A DNA stretch of 6,210 bases from NCBI GenBank assembly GCA_021157805.1, contig JAGGVW010000120.1, positions 1 to 6,210 of the forward strand, given 5' to 3'. The notes below the pieces were generated by a model. That model was not told the origin of the DNA. It did no database searches and saw only the letters and a program-made list of their open reading frames with translations. This DNA comes from a bacterium. GTDB taxonomy: Bacteria; Ratteibacteria; UBA8468; B48-G9; JAFGKM01. A program made the position numbers and the translations under genes. The stretch's first letter is position 1. Every line of letters begins with the position of its first letter. This document shows positions 1 to 5,776 of the stretch, in pieces.

Positions 1-901
1 TCTGAACAGGAATACCTGGAGCAAGTTGAATTTCAAACATTGTTACTCTTGGTCCCTGATTTATCTGAACAACTTCTCCTTCAATTCCAAATTCTGAAAG
101 TGTTTCTTCAATTACCTGAGCATACCTCTCAAAGTCCTCTTTTGTTTCTTTCTGGGTAGGGCTGCCTGTTTTCAAAAGTTTCAAAGGAGGAAGAGAAAAC
201 TTTTTCTGCTTTGAAGAAACAGAAATTTTTTCACCCGTTTTTTTCTCTTCTTTTTTCTCAATTTTATCAGGTATACTTTCTTTCTCCTCACCTTCTTCTA
301 CATTCTTTTTTATAATTCTTTTTCTGACAGGTCTTTTTACTTTTAATGTCTCTGTCTTTGTTCCAACCTTTCCAGGTAAAATATGTATGGCAAAAAGTGC
401 CCTGAAAGGAGATATAAAAATTTTATGTCCAAGTCCGGCAAATCCAACAAAAGCAAAAGCAAGAATAAGATAAACCCCTCTTTCTCCAAAAAATTCTTTC
501 AAGTAAGGAGCAAAAACAGTTCCTATAAAACCACCTGAAAAATTTTCCATATTTCCTTTAAGAGATGCAAATATTGAAAAAACGAAAACAATTCCACTTA
601 TACTTATTATCTTCTTCCATAAATTCACCTTCTCTCCCCATATAACATTATAGGCAGCAAAAAGAAGGAGAAAAACAAGTAGATATGATGTTTTACCAAA
701 GAAAAATATCAAAAAAGCAGAAATATATGAGCCAATTTTCCCTCCAAAGTTTGATATTTCAATATTAACCGGATAACCCATCTGGCAAAATTTGAAAGTG
801 GGGTCAAACGGGTCAAAAGAAATAAGCGAAAGGGAAAAATAAAGAGCAATACCAAAAACAAACAGGCCTTTTATCCACCTTTCTATATCTTTCAACTTCA
901 T
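1..901 (-). CDS. ftsK: DNA translocase FtsK/SpoIIIE, N-terminal part (cut by left edge)
   Basis: FtsK anchors at the division septum and pumps DNA so that chromosomes are segregated and dimers resolved. Only residues 1-300 lie in the window; the motor and gamma domains would follow beyond the left edge. I translated the minus strand from the ATG at 901-899 and found an open frame to the edge. Residues 11-30, about 58-87, 97-114 and 143-158 are hydrophobic and match the four-helix FtsK membrane domain, including its SFDPFDPTF loop (27-36) and the NFGGKIGSY segment (51-59). Residues 175-235 form a Lys/Glu-rich linker, shorter than in E. coli FtsK. LPPLKLL (237-243) opens the alpha domain, and FGIEGEVV and QGPRVTMFE (271-290) are typical of it. 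The gene is divergent from rbfA. No Shine-Dalgarno sequence precedes the ATG. The family call is firm; the motor cannot be checked here. Confidence 0.93.
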   Translation of the reverse strand, partial: MKLKDIERWIKGLFVFGIALYFSLSLISFDPFDPTFKFCQMGYPVNIEISNFGGKIGSYISAFLIFFFGKTSYLLVFLLLFAAYNVIWGEKVNLWKKIISISGIVFVFSIFASLKGNMENFSGGFIGTVFAPYLKEFFGERGVYLILAFAFVGFAGLGHKIFISPFRALFAIHILPGKVGTKTETLKVKRPVRKRIIKKNVEEGEEKESIPDKIEKKEEKKTGEKISVSSKQKKFSLPPLKLLKTGSPTQKETKEDFERYAQVIEETLSEFGIEGEVVQINQGPRVTMFEIQLAPGIPVQ

Positions 902-904
902 ATT

Positions 905-910
905 TATAAT
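905..910 (+). promoter_or_regulatory. Candidate -10 box for the rbfA-argS unit
   Basis: A perfect TATAAT lies between ftsK and rbfA on the plus strand. Transcription would start near 917 and leave a leader of about 78 nt before the chosen rbfA start. I see no convincing -35 element at the right distance. The box overlaps the proposed ftsK -10 on the other strand, so the two divergent units may share one AT-rich melting region. Confidence 0.3.
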
Positions 911-936
911 TTACCACGAGAAAAAACCAAAAGCAA
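908..936 (-). promoter_or_regulatory. Candidate ftsK promoter, possibly leaderless
   Basis: Read on the minus strand, TTGCTT (936-931) and TAAATT (913-908) are separated by 17 nt. The -10-like box ends 6 nt before the ftsK ATG at 901, so transcription would begin at or next to the start codon. This fits the absence of a Shine-Dalgarno sequence. Both boxes are imperfect and the DNA is very AT-rich, so a chance match is possible. Confidence 0.35.
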
Positions 937-983
937 TATATCCAGTGTTGAAAATGTGTTTTCTTTCTGTTATTCTATTAAAA

Positions 984-990
984 AGGAGGG
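984..990 (+). promoter_or_regulatory. Strong Shine-Dalgarno sequence that decides the rbfA start
   Basis: AGGAGGG follows a run of A and is the best ribosome binding site near rbfA. It lies inside the frame that opens at GTG 956, so it would have no purpose if translation began there. It is 4 nt before ATT 995, or 5 nt counting from GGAGG, which is the usual spacing for a start codon. No ATG, GTG or TTG lies in frame at a suitable distance downstream. Confidence 0.6.
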
Positions 991-994
991 AAAA

Positions 995-1339
995 ATTAAC
1001 ATAAGAAGGCAAAAAAAGGTGGAACATTTAATAAGGAAAGAGGTTGAAGAAATAATCAGAAGAGAGGTTTCTGACCCGAGAGTTGGATTTTTTACAATTA
1101 CTTCTGTTCATATAACTCCTGATTATAAATTTGTTAAAATTGGCATAAGTTTTTTAGGTGGTGAAGAAGAAAGAGAAAAGGGAATTGAAGGTATAAAAAA
1201 AGCGACTGGATATATCCAATTTAAACTTGGAAAGAGATTATCTTTAAAATATACTCCAAAAATTGACTTCTATCTTGATGAAAGAAAGGAGTTTAAAGTT
1301 GAAAAATTACTTAATGAGATAAAAAAAGAAAAAAAATGA
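995..1339 (+). CDS. rbfA: Ribosome-binding factor A (RbfA), probably ATT start
   Basis: RbfA is a small KH-fold protein that binds the 30S subunit and helps late 16S rRNA maturation. From ATT 995 the protein is 114 residues, a normal length, and begins MNIRRQKKVEHLI, aligning with the usual RbfA start (Met, Arg-rich turn, then a helix with RVxxLI). Family signatures follow: VSDPRVGFFTITSV, the strand DYKFVKIGISF, and ATGYIQFKLGKRLSLKYTP ahead of the closing strand IDFYLDE. The conventional start is GTG 956, which adds 13 residues unlike RbfA and has no ribosome binding site; I prefer 995 because of the site at 984-990. The stop overlaps the argS start (ATGA). In many bacteria rbfA follows nusA-infB; here it is upstream of argS instead. 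The family is secure; the start is inferred. Confidence 0.92.
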   Translation: MNIRRQKKVEHLIRKEVEEIIRREVSDPRVGFFTITSVHITPDYKFVKIGISFLGGEEEREKGIEGIKKATGYIQFKLGKRLSLKYTPKIDFYLDERKEFKVEKLLNEIKKEKK

Positions 1340-2946
1340 AAGAAATAAAGAAAAAGATTGAAGAAAGTTTAAAAAAGGTAGTAAAGGAAATTACAGGGGA
1401 AGATACTGATGTTAATATTTTCCCTTCTGCCAGAGAAGAATTCGGTGATTTTACAACAAATATCTCCTTTAAGTTATCAGGTGAAAATCCCTCAGTTATA
1501 TCGGAAAAAATAAGAGAAAAAATATCTCATCTGATTTCAGATATAGTAGAAAAAATTGAAGTTAAAGGTGGCTATATAAACTTTTTTATATCAAAAAATG
1601 TTTTTTTTAACTTTTTAAAAGAACTTGTTGAAAAGAAAGAAAGTGCTCTTAAATCAGATACAGGAAAAGGAGAAAAAATCCTGATTGAATTTGTCAGTGC
1701 AAATCCTACAGGACCTTTAACAATTGCTCACGGAAGACAGGCATCTTTTGGAGAAGCACTTTCAAGAATTATGAAATTTGCAAGTTTTTCTGTTGTTAAA
1801 GAGTTCTATATAAATGATGGAGGAAGACAGATAGAACTTCTCGGGAAATCACTTAAAGCAAGGTATTACCAGTTAAAAGGGAAAGATTACCAGATACCTG
1901 AAGATGGATATTATGGAGAATATCTTGTTGAACTGGCAAAAAAGATAAAAGAAGAAAATTTAGATGATGAATTTTTCAAAAAATTTGCTTATGAGAAAAT
2001 TTTAGATGGAATAAAAAAAGACCTTAATAATTTTGGAGTTTCATTTGATAACTGGGTAAGAGAAAGTAATTTTTTGAAAGGTAGGAAAGTTGAAAAAATT
2101 ATAAATGAATTGAAAGAAAAAAAACTTATTTATTTTAAAGATAGTAGTTGGTGGTTTAAAAGCACCTCTTTTGGAGACGATAAAGACAGAGTTGTTATTA
2201 AAAGTGATGGCTCTTACACATACCTTGCTACAGATATTGCTTACCATAAATATAAAATAGAAAGAGGTTTTGAGACACTTATAAATATCGTTGGTCCTGA
2301 CCATCATGGTTATATCCCGAGAATGAAAGCAGCAGTTGAAGCAATTGGATTTAACCCAGAAAAACTTAAATTTCTTATAGTCCAGCTTACAACTCTTTAC
2401 AGAGGAAAAGAAAAAATATCAATGTCAACAAGAAAAGGGCAGTTTATTTCTTTAAGAAAACTGATGGATGAAGTGGGACCTGATGCTTCAAAATTTTTCT
2501 TCCTTTTCAGAAAAGCAGAAAGCCATCTTGATTTTGATATAGAACTTGCAAAGAAAAAATCAACTGAAAACCCTGTTTTTTATTTACAGTATGGGTATGT
2601 AAGAATGAAACATATACTCCATTTTGCCGAAAGTAAAAATATTGAAATTGATAAAATTGAATTTGAACCAGAATATTTGAAAGAAGAAGAGGAAATTACT
2701 CTACTAAAAAAAATGTGGAAATTCCCTGAAATAATAGAAAATGTTGTAAAAACATATGGAGTTCATCTTCTTTGTGAATATCTTTTAGATTTAGCAAAAA
2801 CTTTTCATTCATATTATCACAAACACAGAGTTGTTGGAGAAGATAAAAAGTTAACAGAAACAAGATTATTTTTAATAAAAGGGCTATATATTGTTTTTTC
2901 TCTTTCTCTTAATTTGTTAAATATATCTTTGCCAGAAAAAATGTAA
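1336..2946 (+). CDS. argS: Arginyl-tRNA synthetase
   Basis: This class I enzyme charges tRNA-Arg with arginine in the cytoplasm. The protein is 536 residues, slightly shorter than the usual 550-580. Residues 1-90 form the ArgRS-specific N-terminal domain. The catalytic core starts near 112 with KILIEFVSANPTGPL. The HIGH motif at 129-132 reads TIAH, followed by GRQASFGEA. EFYINDGGRQIELLG (156-170) and VGPDHHGYIPRM (319-330) are typical ArgRS core blocks. The KMSKS loop at 362-366 reads SMSTR, followed by KGQF; loss of the canonical lysines here is common in ArgRS. The DALR anticodon-binding domain covers about 412-536, with NPVFYLQYGYVRM, KTFHSYYHKHRVV and the terminal SLPEKM. The start overlaps the rbfA stop by 4 nt and lacks a good ribosome binding site, so translation is probably coupled. 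The HIGH change is the only odd point. Confidence 0.97.
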   Translation: MKEIKKKIEESLKKVVKEITGEDTDVNIFPSAREEFGDFTTNISFKLSGENPSVISEKIREKISHLISDIVEKIEVKGGYINFFISKNVFFNFLKELVEKKESALKSDTGKGEKILIEFVSANPTGPLTIAHGRQASFGEALSRIMKFASFSVVKEFYINDGGRQIELLGKSLKARYYQLKGKDYQIPEDGYYGEYLVELAKKIKEENLDDEFFKKFAYEKILDGIKKDLNNFGVSFDNWVRESNFLKGRKVEKIINELKEKKLIYFKDSSWWFKSTSFGDDKDRVVIKSDGSYTYLATDIAYHKYKIERGFETLINIVGPDHHGYIPRMKAAVEAIGFNPEKLKFLIVQLTTLYRGKEKISMSTRKGQFISLRKLMDEVGPDASKFFFLFRKAESHLDFDIELAKKKSTENPVFYLQYGYVRMKHILHFAESKNIEIDKIEFEPEYLKEEEEITLLKKMWKFPEIIENVVKTYGVHLLCEYLLDLAKTFHSYYHKHRVVGEDKKLTETRLFLIKGLYIVFSLSLNLLNISLPEKM

Positions 2947-2961
2947 AAAGAACAATCTGGT

Positions 2962-2982
2962 TTCTAACCCCAGCGGTTAGAA
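2962..2982. terminator. Hairpin between convergent argS and RNase HII-like gene
   Basis: TTCTAACC (2962-2969) and GGTTAGAA (2975-2982) form a perfect 8-bp stem with a 5-nt loop. It fills the 39-nt gap between the argS stop at 2946 and the end of the minus-strand gene at 2986, where a terminator serving both directions is expected. The U tract is weak: TGGTTATTT follows on the plus strand. On the minus strand a run of T (complement of 2945-2949) lies about 12 nt beyond the stem. It may therefore be an inefficient or factor-assisted terminator, or an mRNA end-protecting stem. Confidence 0.5.
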
Positions 2983-2985
2983 TGG

Positions 2986-3846
2986 TTATTTAATTCTTAC
3001 AATACATTCCTGAGGAAAAGTGGAAAGAATAGAAATTGCTTTTTTTGTTTTTTTATCCCTGTAGCCAGAAATTTTTTCTCTTATTCCTGTTGATTTTCTA
3101 AAACTTTCCATAAATATTTCTCTTATATATTTACCAACTATTGATGAAACACTCGCAGGGAAAGATATTTTTTCAACATCAAGGAAAAACCCAAATTCAA
3201 AATTATCTTTCCCTTTAAAAAGATATATTGACTTCTTTTCTTTTTCAATTTCTTCGTATATTTCATATTCAGGGAAAAAATATCTTAAATATTTCAGGTA
3301 ATACTTCATCCCTCCTATTTTCCCTGCACAAATAAAAGAATTTCCTTTATTAAATTTTTTAACAATTTTACAGAAATGAGAAAGGTCAATTATAAATTTT
3401 GAATTTCCTTTTTTTATTAATTCATTAAATTTTTTAGCACAGACAATTTCTGATTTTACATCTTTAATAAAAATTTTCTCTTTTTCCATCCATTTTAAAA
3501 GTTTCTCTCCTTCTTCTTTTGCATTTCTGGGATTAGCCCATAAAAACTTATCAGGAATATTTTTAAAACAAATATCAACTCGGGATAAACATTTGAATTC
3601 AGGAGATAGATAATTTACAATTTCTGTCGGTGAAGAAGGCATTTGTTTTTTTATGGAATAATAAAGAGATATAACAAACTCTTCAAGTTTCTTGAATTTG
3701 CTTTCACTTCTTGATGAGAAAAAAATTTTGCTATCACAAATCTTTCGGAACCATTTTTCTTTTTCCATTTCTATAACAGTTCCAGTTATAACAAGAGGAC
3801 CTGTTAAAGAACCAAAACCATTTTCATCAATCCCTATCTGCTTCAT
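2986..3846 (-). CDS. Divergent RNase HII-like protein
   Basis: The protein has 286 residues and matches the type 2 RNase H fold at both ends, although it is longer than RNase HII (about 200-220). GIDENGFGSLTGPLVITGTV (5-24) parallels the family start GIDEAGRGPLAGP and supplies D7 and E8. CDSK (37-40) parallels the next conserved block. D154 in FIIDLSHF and D223 in FFLDVEKISF are candidates for the other two metal-binding acids. SFPASVSSIVGKYIREIFM (228-246) parallels IAAASIxAKvxRDxxM, and SGYRDKKTKKAI (260-271) parallels the GYGTxxHxxAL block. The roughly 80-residue middle section (65-145) is unlike RNase HII, and AGKIGGMKYYLKYL (174-187) is a distinctive motif. It could cut RNA in RNA-DNA hybrids, or have a related nuclease role; activity is not shown. 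The start overlaps the permease stop by 4 nt and lacks a ribosome binding site, suggesting coupling. Confidence 0.72.
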   Translation of the reverse strand: MKQIGIDENGFGSLTGPLVITGTVIEMEKEKWFRKICDSKIFFSSRSESKFKKLEEFVISLYYSIKKQMPSSPTEIVNYLSPEFKCLSRVDICFKNIPDKFLWANPRNAKEEGEKLLKWMEKEKIFIKDVKSEIVCAKKFNELIKKGNSKFIIDLSHFCKIVKKFNKGNSFICAGKIGGMKYYLKYLRYFFPEYEIYEEIEKEKKSIYLFKGKDNFEFGFFLDVEKISFPASVSSIVGKYIREIFMESFRKSTGIREKISGYRDKKTKKAISILSTFPQECIVRIK

Positions 3847-4592
3847 TTTCTGAAAAATAAAAGAAGTGGAGTTAATATAAGAAATCCACCAAAAATTCTT
3901 CTTAAAAGAACTCTTGGAGTTTTCACACTAATCTTAGCACCGATTGGAGCAAAAATAATCGCCCCAATAGCAAAAATAATCCCTATTTTATAATTTACAT
4001 ATCCCCCAATTGCATAGGAAACAGTGCCTGAAAGAGAATTAAAGAAAATAACAAGTAAACTCGTTCCTATACATATCTTTATTGGAACTTTCAAAATAAG
4101 ATAAACAAGAGGAACAAGAAATATCGCTCCACCAACTCCACAAAGACCAGAAATAACCCCACCAAGAAATCCAATCAAAAAAGTTTTCCAGATTGATAAA
4201 GTATATCCATTTTTATCATTTTGGTATTTCTTTTCTTTTGAAATAAGAAGTCGGAATCCCAGAAAAACAATAATAACTATAAAAACAATCTTAACAATTG
4301 TATCTGGAAGTGCTTTTGTCAATTTAGCACCTGTTTGAGCACCAATCACACCACCAATTGTGAGGAGAAAAGATAGTTTAATGTCAAAATTTTTCTCTTT
4401 CAGATGAATTAAAAAGCCAAACATTGATGAAAAAAAAATTACAAACAAACTTGTCCCGATAGCAATTTTTATTGGTAAAGAAAAAAGAAGATAAAGAAAA
4501 GGAACGATTATTGAACCACTCCCTATACCGAGCAATCCAGAAAAAAAACCAGCAACACCTCCTGCACAAATTCCTTTTAAGAGAAATAACAT
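3843..4592 (-). CDS. TauE/SafE (TSUP) family membrane permease
   Basis: The 249-residue protein is almost entirely hydrophobic, with about seven to eight membrane segments, and fits the TSUP family (usually 240-270 residues). Members export or import sulfite, sulfoacetate or related organic anions across the inner membrane; the substrate here cannot be deduced. The family's internal duplication is clear: FSGLLGIGSGSIIVP (17-31) matches ISGLCGVGGAIFLVP (147-161), and LPIKIAIGTSLFVIFF (39-54) matches VPIKICIGTSLLVIFF (169-184). A short charged loop near 117-130 separates the halves. AGGAG (4602-4598) lies 5 nt before the ATG and supports this start. It is the first gene of a two-gene operon with the RNase HII-like gene. 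No sulfur metabolism gene is nearby, and I see no functional link to its partner. Confidence 0.9.
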   Translation of the reverse strand: MLFLLKGICAGGVAGFFSGLLGIGSGSIIVPFLYLLFSLPIKIAIGTSLFVIFFSSMFGFLIHLKEKNFDIKLSFLLTIGGVIGAQTGAKLTKALPDTIVKIVFIVIIVFLGFRLLISKEKKYQNDKNGYTLSIWKTFLIGFLGGVISGLCGVGGAIFLVPLVYLILKVPIKICIGTSLLVIFFNSLSGTVSYAIGGYVNYKIGIIFAIGAIIFAPIGAKISVKTPRVLLRRIFGGFLILTPLLLFFRK

Positions 4593-4617
4593 TAAATCTC
4601 CTTATTTAGTTGGCTCT

Positions 4618-4646
4618 ACTTTACCATTTTCTCCTTTATTTTTCAA
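4618..4646 (-). promoter_or_regulatory. Candidate sigma-70 promoter of the permease operon
   Basis: Read on the minus strand, TTGAAA (4646-4641) and TAAAGT (4623-4618) are 17 nt apart, close to consensus in both boxes and at the ideal spacing. Transcription would start near 4611 and leave a leader of about 19 nt that holds the AGGAG site of the permease gene. This is the most convincing promoter in the window. Confidence 0.55.
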
Positions 4647-4654
4647 GGTAATCA

Positions 4655-4686
4655 TTTAAAATTCAGTAAAGTTATGATATTATAAT
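4655..4686 (+). promoter_or_regulatory. Candidate promoter abutting the DUF167 gene
   Basis: TTTAAA (4655-4660) and TATTAT (4678-4683) are 17 nt apart, with overlapping alternatives TATGAT (4673-4678) and TATAAT (4681-4686). The first pair would place the transcript start at about 4690, which is the A of the ATG. No purine-rich ribosome binding site exists between these boxes and the ATG. A leaderless mRNA is therefore likely, but the exact boxes cannot be chosen by eye in such AT-rich DNA. Confidence 0.4.
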
Positions 4687-4689
4687 AAA

Positions 4690-4920
4690 ATGAGAATTAA
4701 AGTTAAGGTAAAACCGTCTGCAAAACAGAATAAAATTGAAGAAAGGGATGGTATTTATTTTATCTGGGTCAAAGAGAAAGCAGAAAAAGGAAAAGCAAAT
4801 AAAAAATTGATTGAGTTGTTATCAGAATATTTCAAAGTTCCTGAAAGCAATGTGGAAATTAAAGTAGGAGAAAGAAGCAGAAATAAAATAGTGGAAATTT
4901 TAAAGGATGAAAATGAGTGA
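4690..4920 (+). CDS. DUF167 (YggU-type) small conserved protein
   Basis: This 76-residue protein matches the DUF167/YggU family, which is widespread in bacteria and archaea and has no settled biochemical role. The family pattern is clear: IKVKVKPSAKQNKIEE at the start, VKEKAEKGKANKKLIELLSEYF (27-48) containing the diagnostic GKAN, and VEIKVGERSRNKIVEI near the end, where GERSRNK parallels the usual GxxSRxK. The ATG at 4690 is the only suitable start and gives the normal family length. It has no Shine-Dalgarno sequence and sits right behind -10-like boxes. It is the first gene of the plus-strand run and its 3' end overlaps the sigma factor gene by 8 nt, so the two are surely cotranscribed. A link to the stress genes downstream is not implied by the family. 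Confidence 0.9.
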   Translation: MRIKVKVKPSAKQNKIEERDGIYFIWVKEKAEKGKANKKLIELLSEYFKVPESNVEIKVGERSRNKIVEILKDENE

Positions 4921-5488
4921 ACAACAACTTGTTGAAAGAGCAAAAAATGGAGATACAAAAGCATTTGAGGAACTTATGAAAAGAACTCAGACAAATATTT
5001 ATAACCTTGGGTTAAGATTACTTGGAAATAAAGAAGATGCTGCTGATTTAATGCAGGAAACATATATAAAAGCATATGAGAACCTTGACCGTTTTGAAGG
5101 AAGGTCTTCTTTTTCAACCTGGCTTTATAGAATTGCAACAAATAATGCTCTTATGAAGTTGAGAAAAGAGAAAAATAAAAAAGTATCAATTGATGAACTA
5201 AAAAAATTTGGGGATAAATCATATAAAATAGAAATTTCTGACTGGTCTGAAAATCCCTCTTCTTATTTTAAAAGTGCAGAGCTAAAAGAGGTATTACAAA
5301 AAGCCATAGATTCACTTCCACCAAAATATAAGTCGGTCTTTATTTTACATGATGTTGAGGGTTTACCATTAACAGAGGTTGCTCAGATTCTTTCACTATC
5401 AGTTCCAGCGGTAAAAACGAGAGTCCATAGAAGCAGAATGTATTTAAGAGAAAAAATATCTGAATACATAAAAAAATATGGGAATTAA
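4913..5488 (+). CDS. ECF-type RNA polymerase sigma factor (RpoE/SigW-like)
   Basis: The 191-residue protein has only sigma regions 2 and 4, as in ECF sigma factors that redirect RNA polymerase to stress genes. Region 2 covers about 10-85, with DAADLMQETYIKAY (42-55) and FEGRSSFSTWLYRIATNNAL (61-80) as its core-binding and -10-recognition helices. A variable linker runs from about 88 to 120. Region 4 covers about 123-183: SLPPKYKSVFILHDVEGL, then the helix-turn-helix LTEVAQILSLSVPAVKTRVHRSR. I chose ATG 4913 because AAAGG (4902-4906) is 6 nt upstream; ATG 4907, two codons earlier, touches that site and is less likely. The gene overlaps the DUF167 gene by 8 nt and is followed after 2 nt by a zinc-finger protein that is probably its anti-sigma factor. 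Target promoters are unknown. Confidence 0.95.
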   Translation: MSEQQLVERAKNGDTKAFEELMKRTQTNIYNLGLRLLGNKEDAADLMQETYIKAYENLDRFEGRSSFSTWLYRIATNNALMKLRKEKNKKVSIDELKKFGDKSYKIEISDWSENPSSYFKSAELKEVLQKAIDSLPPKYKSVFILHDVEGLPLTEVAQILSLSVPAVKTRVHRSRMYLREKISEYIKKYGN

Positions 5489-5490
5489 AA

Positions 5491-5724
5491 ATGAAATGTG
5501 AAGATATTGAAAAACTGATTTCTGAATTTATAGATAATGAAATAGAAGAATCTTTGAGAAAGATGATGGAAGAGCATTTAAAAGAATGTAGAAGATGTCT
5601 TTCTCTATTTGAAACAATAGAAAAAACAATTGCTTTAAGCAGAAGTATTTATAGAAAAAAGAAAGTCCCGAAAGGTGTCAGTGAGAGAGTTTACTATGAA
5701 GTCAGGATAAGATTTAAAAAATGA
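5491..5724 (+). CDS. Zinc-finger anti-sigma factor (zf-HC2/ZAS), soluble
   Basis: The 77-residue protein carries the ZAS-type metal site: C3 near the start, then H29, C33 and C36 as HLKECRRC. In this family the motif binds zinc, and the N-terminal helices clamp the partner sigma factor. Only 2 nt separate it from the ECF sigma gene, the usual pairing, so it probably holds that sigma inactive until a signal arrives. No hydrophobic membrane segment is present; the tail (52-77) is basic and polar, so this is a cytoplasmic regulator rather than a membrane-spanning sensor. The CxxC pair leaves room for redox control as in RsrA, but that is inference. A weak GGGA (5480-5483) is 7 nt before the ATG. 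The stop lies 61 nt before the hsp20 start with no hairpin terminator between, so readthrough into hsp20 is plausible. Confidence 0.87.
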   Translation: MKCEDIEKLISEFIDNEIEESLRKMMEEHLKECRRCLSLFETIEKTIALSRSIYRKKKVPKGVSERVYYEVRIRFKK

Positions 5725-5730
5725 AACCTG

Positions 5731-5776
5731 CCTCCTTTCTTCTGCATCTAAAAAAATGAAAAAAAAGAAAAGGAGG
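5731..5776 (+). promoter_or_regulatory. Candidate RNA thermometer masking the hsp20 ribosome binding site
   Basis: CCTCCTTT (5731-5738) is the exact reverse complement of AAAGGAGG (5769-5776), the Shine-Dalgarno core of hsp20. Eight Watson-Crick pairs, four of them G-C, would close a loop of 30 nt. With A5768 bulged, C5739-G5767, T5740-A5766 and T5741-A5765 could extend the stem, and two G-U pairs could form outside it. In this fold the ribosome binding site is fully paired and the ATG at 5786 stays free. Small heat-shock genes are the classic targets of such elements (ROSE, fourU, Synechocystis hsp17). The element lacks the ROSE hallmark and is not a textbook fourU. The pairing is seen; temperature control is inferred. 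Confidence 0.5.

Noticed and set aside
956..994. GTG 956 as the rbfA start
   Set aside because: It has no ribosome binding site, adds 13 residues that do not fit RbfA, and leaves the strong AGGAGGG site at 984-990 unexplained inside the gene. It remains the fallback if ATT initiation is disproved.
2041..2307. Minus-strand open frame of 88 codons inside argS
   Set aside because: It lies wholly within a well-conserved gene on the other strand and its translation resembles no family; it is a by-product of A-rich coding sequence.
4384..4569. Minus-strand open frame of 61 codons inside the permease gene
   Set aside because: It is a shifted frame of the clearly real TSUP gene and its translation is Phe/Cys/Trp-rich nonsense.
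4907..4912. ATG 4907 as the sigma factor start
   Set aside because: It directly touches the AAAGG ribosome binding site, while ATG 4913 is 6 nt away and gives the usual MSEQQLVERA-type ECF start.
4755..4964. Minus-strand open frame of 69 codons opposite the DUF167 and sigma genes
   Set aside because: It is antisense to two recognised genes, has no ribosome binding site and resembles no family.
4969..4975. GGAACTT inside the sigma gene as an ECF-type -35 box
   Set aside because: It encodes the conserved Glu-Glu-Leu-Met stretch, no matching -10 lies 16-17 nt downstream, and an internal promoter there would have no evident target.
5690..5718. TTTACT and TTTAAA, 17 nt apart, as a private hsp20 promoter
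   Set aside because: Both boxes are poor matches inside the end of the anti-sigma coding sequence; in DNA this AT-rich they are not distinguishable from chance.
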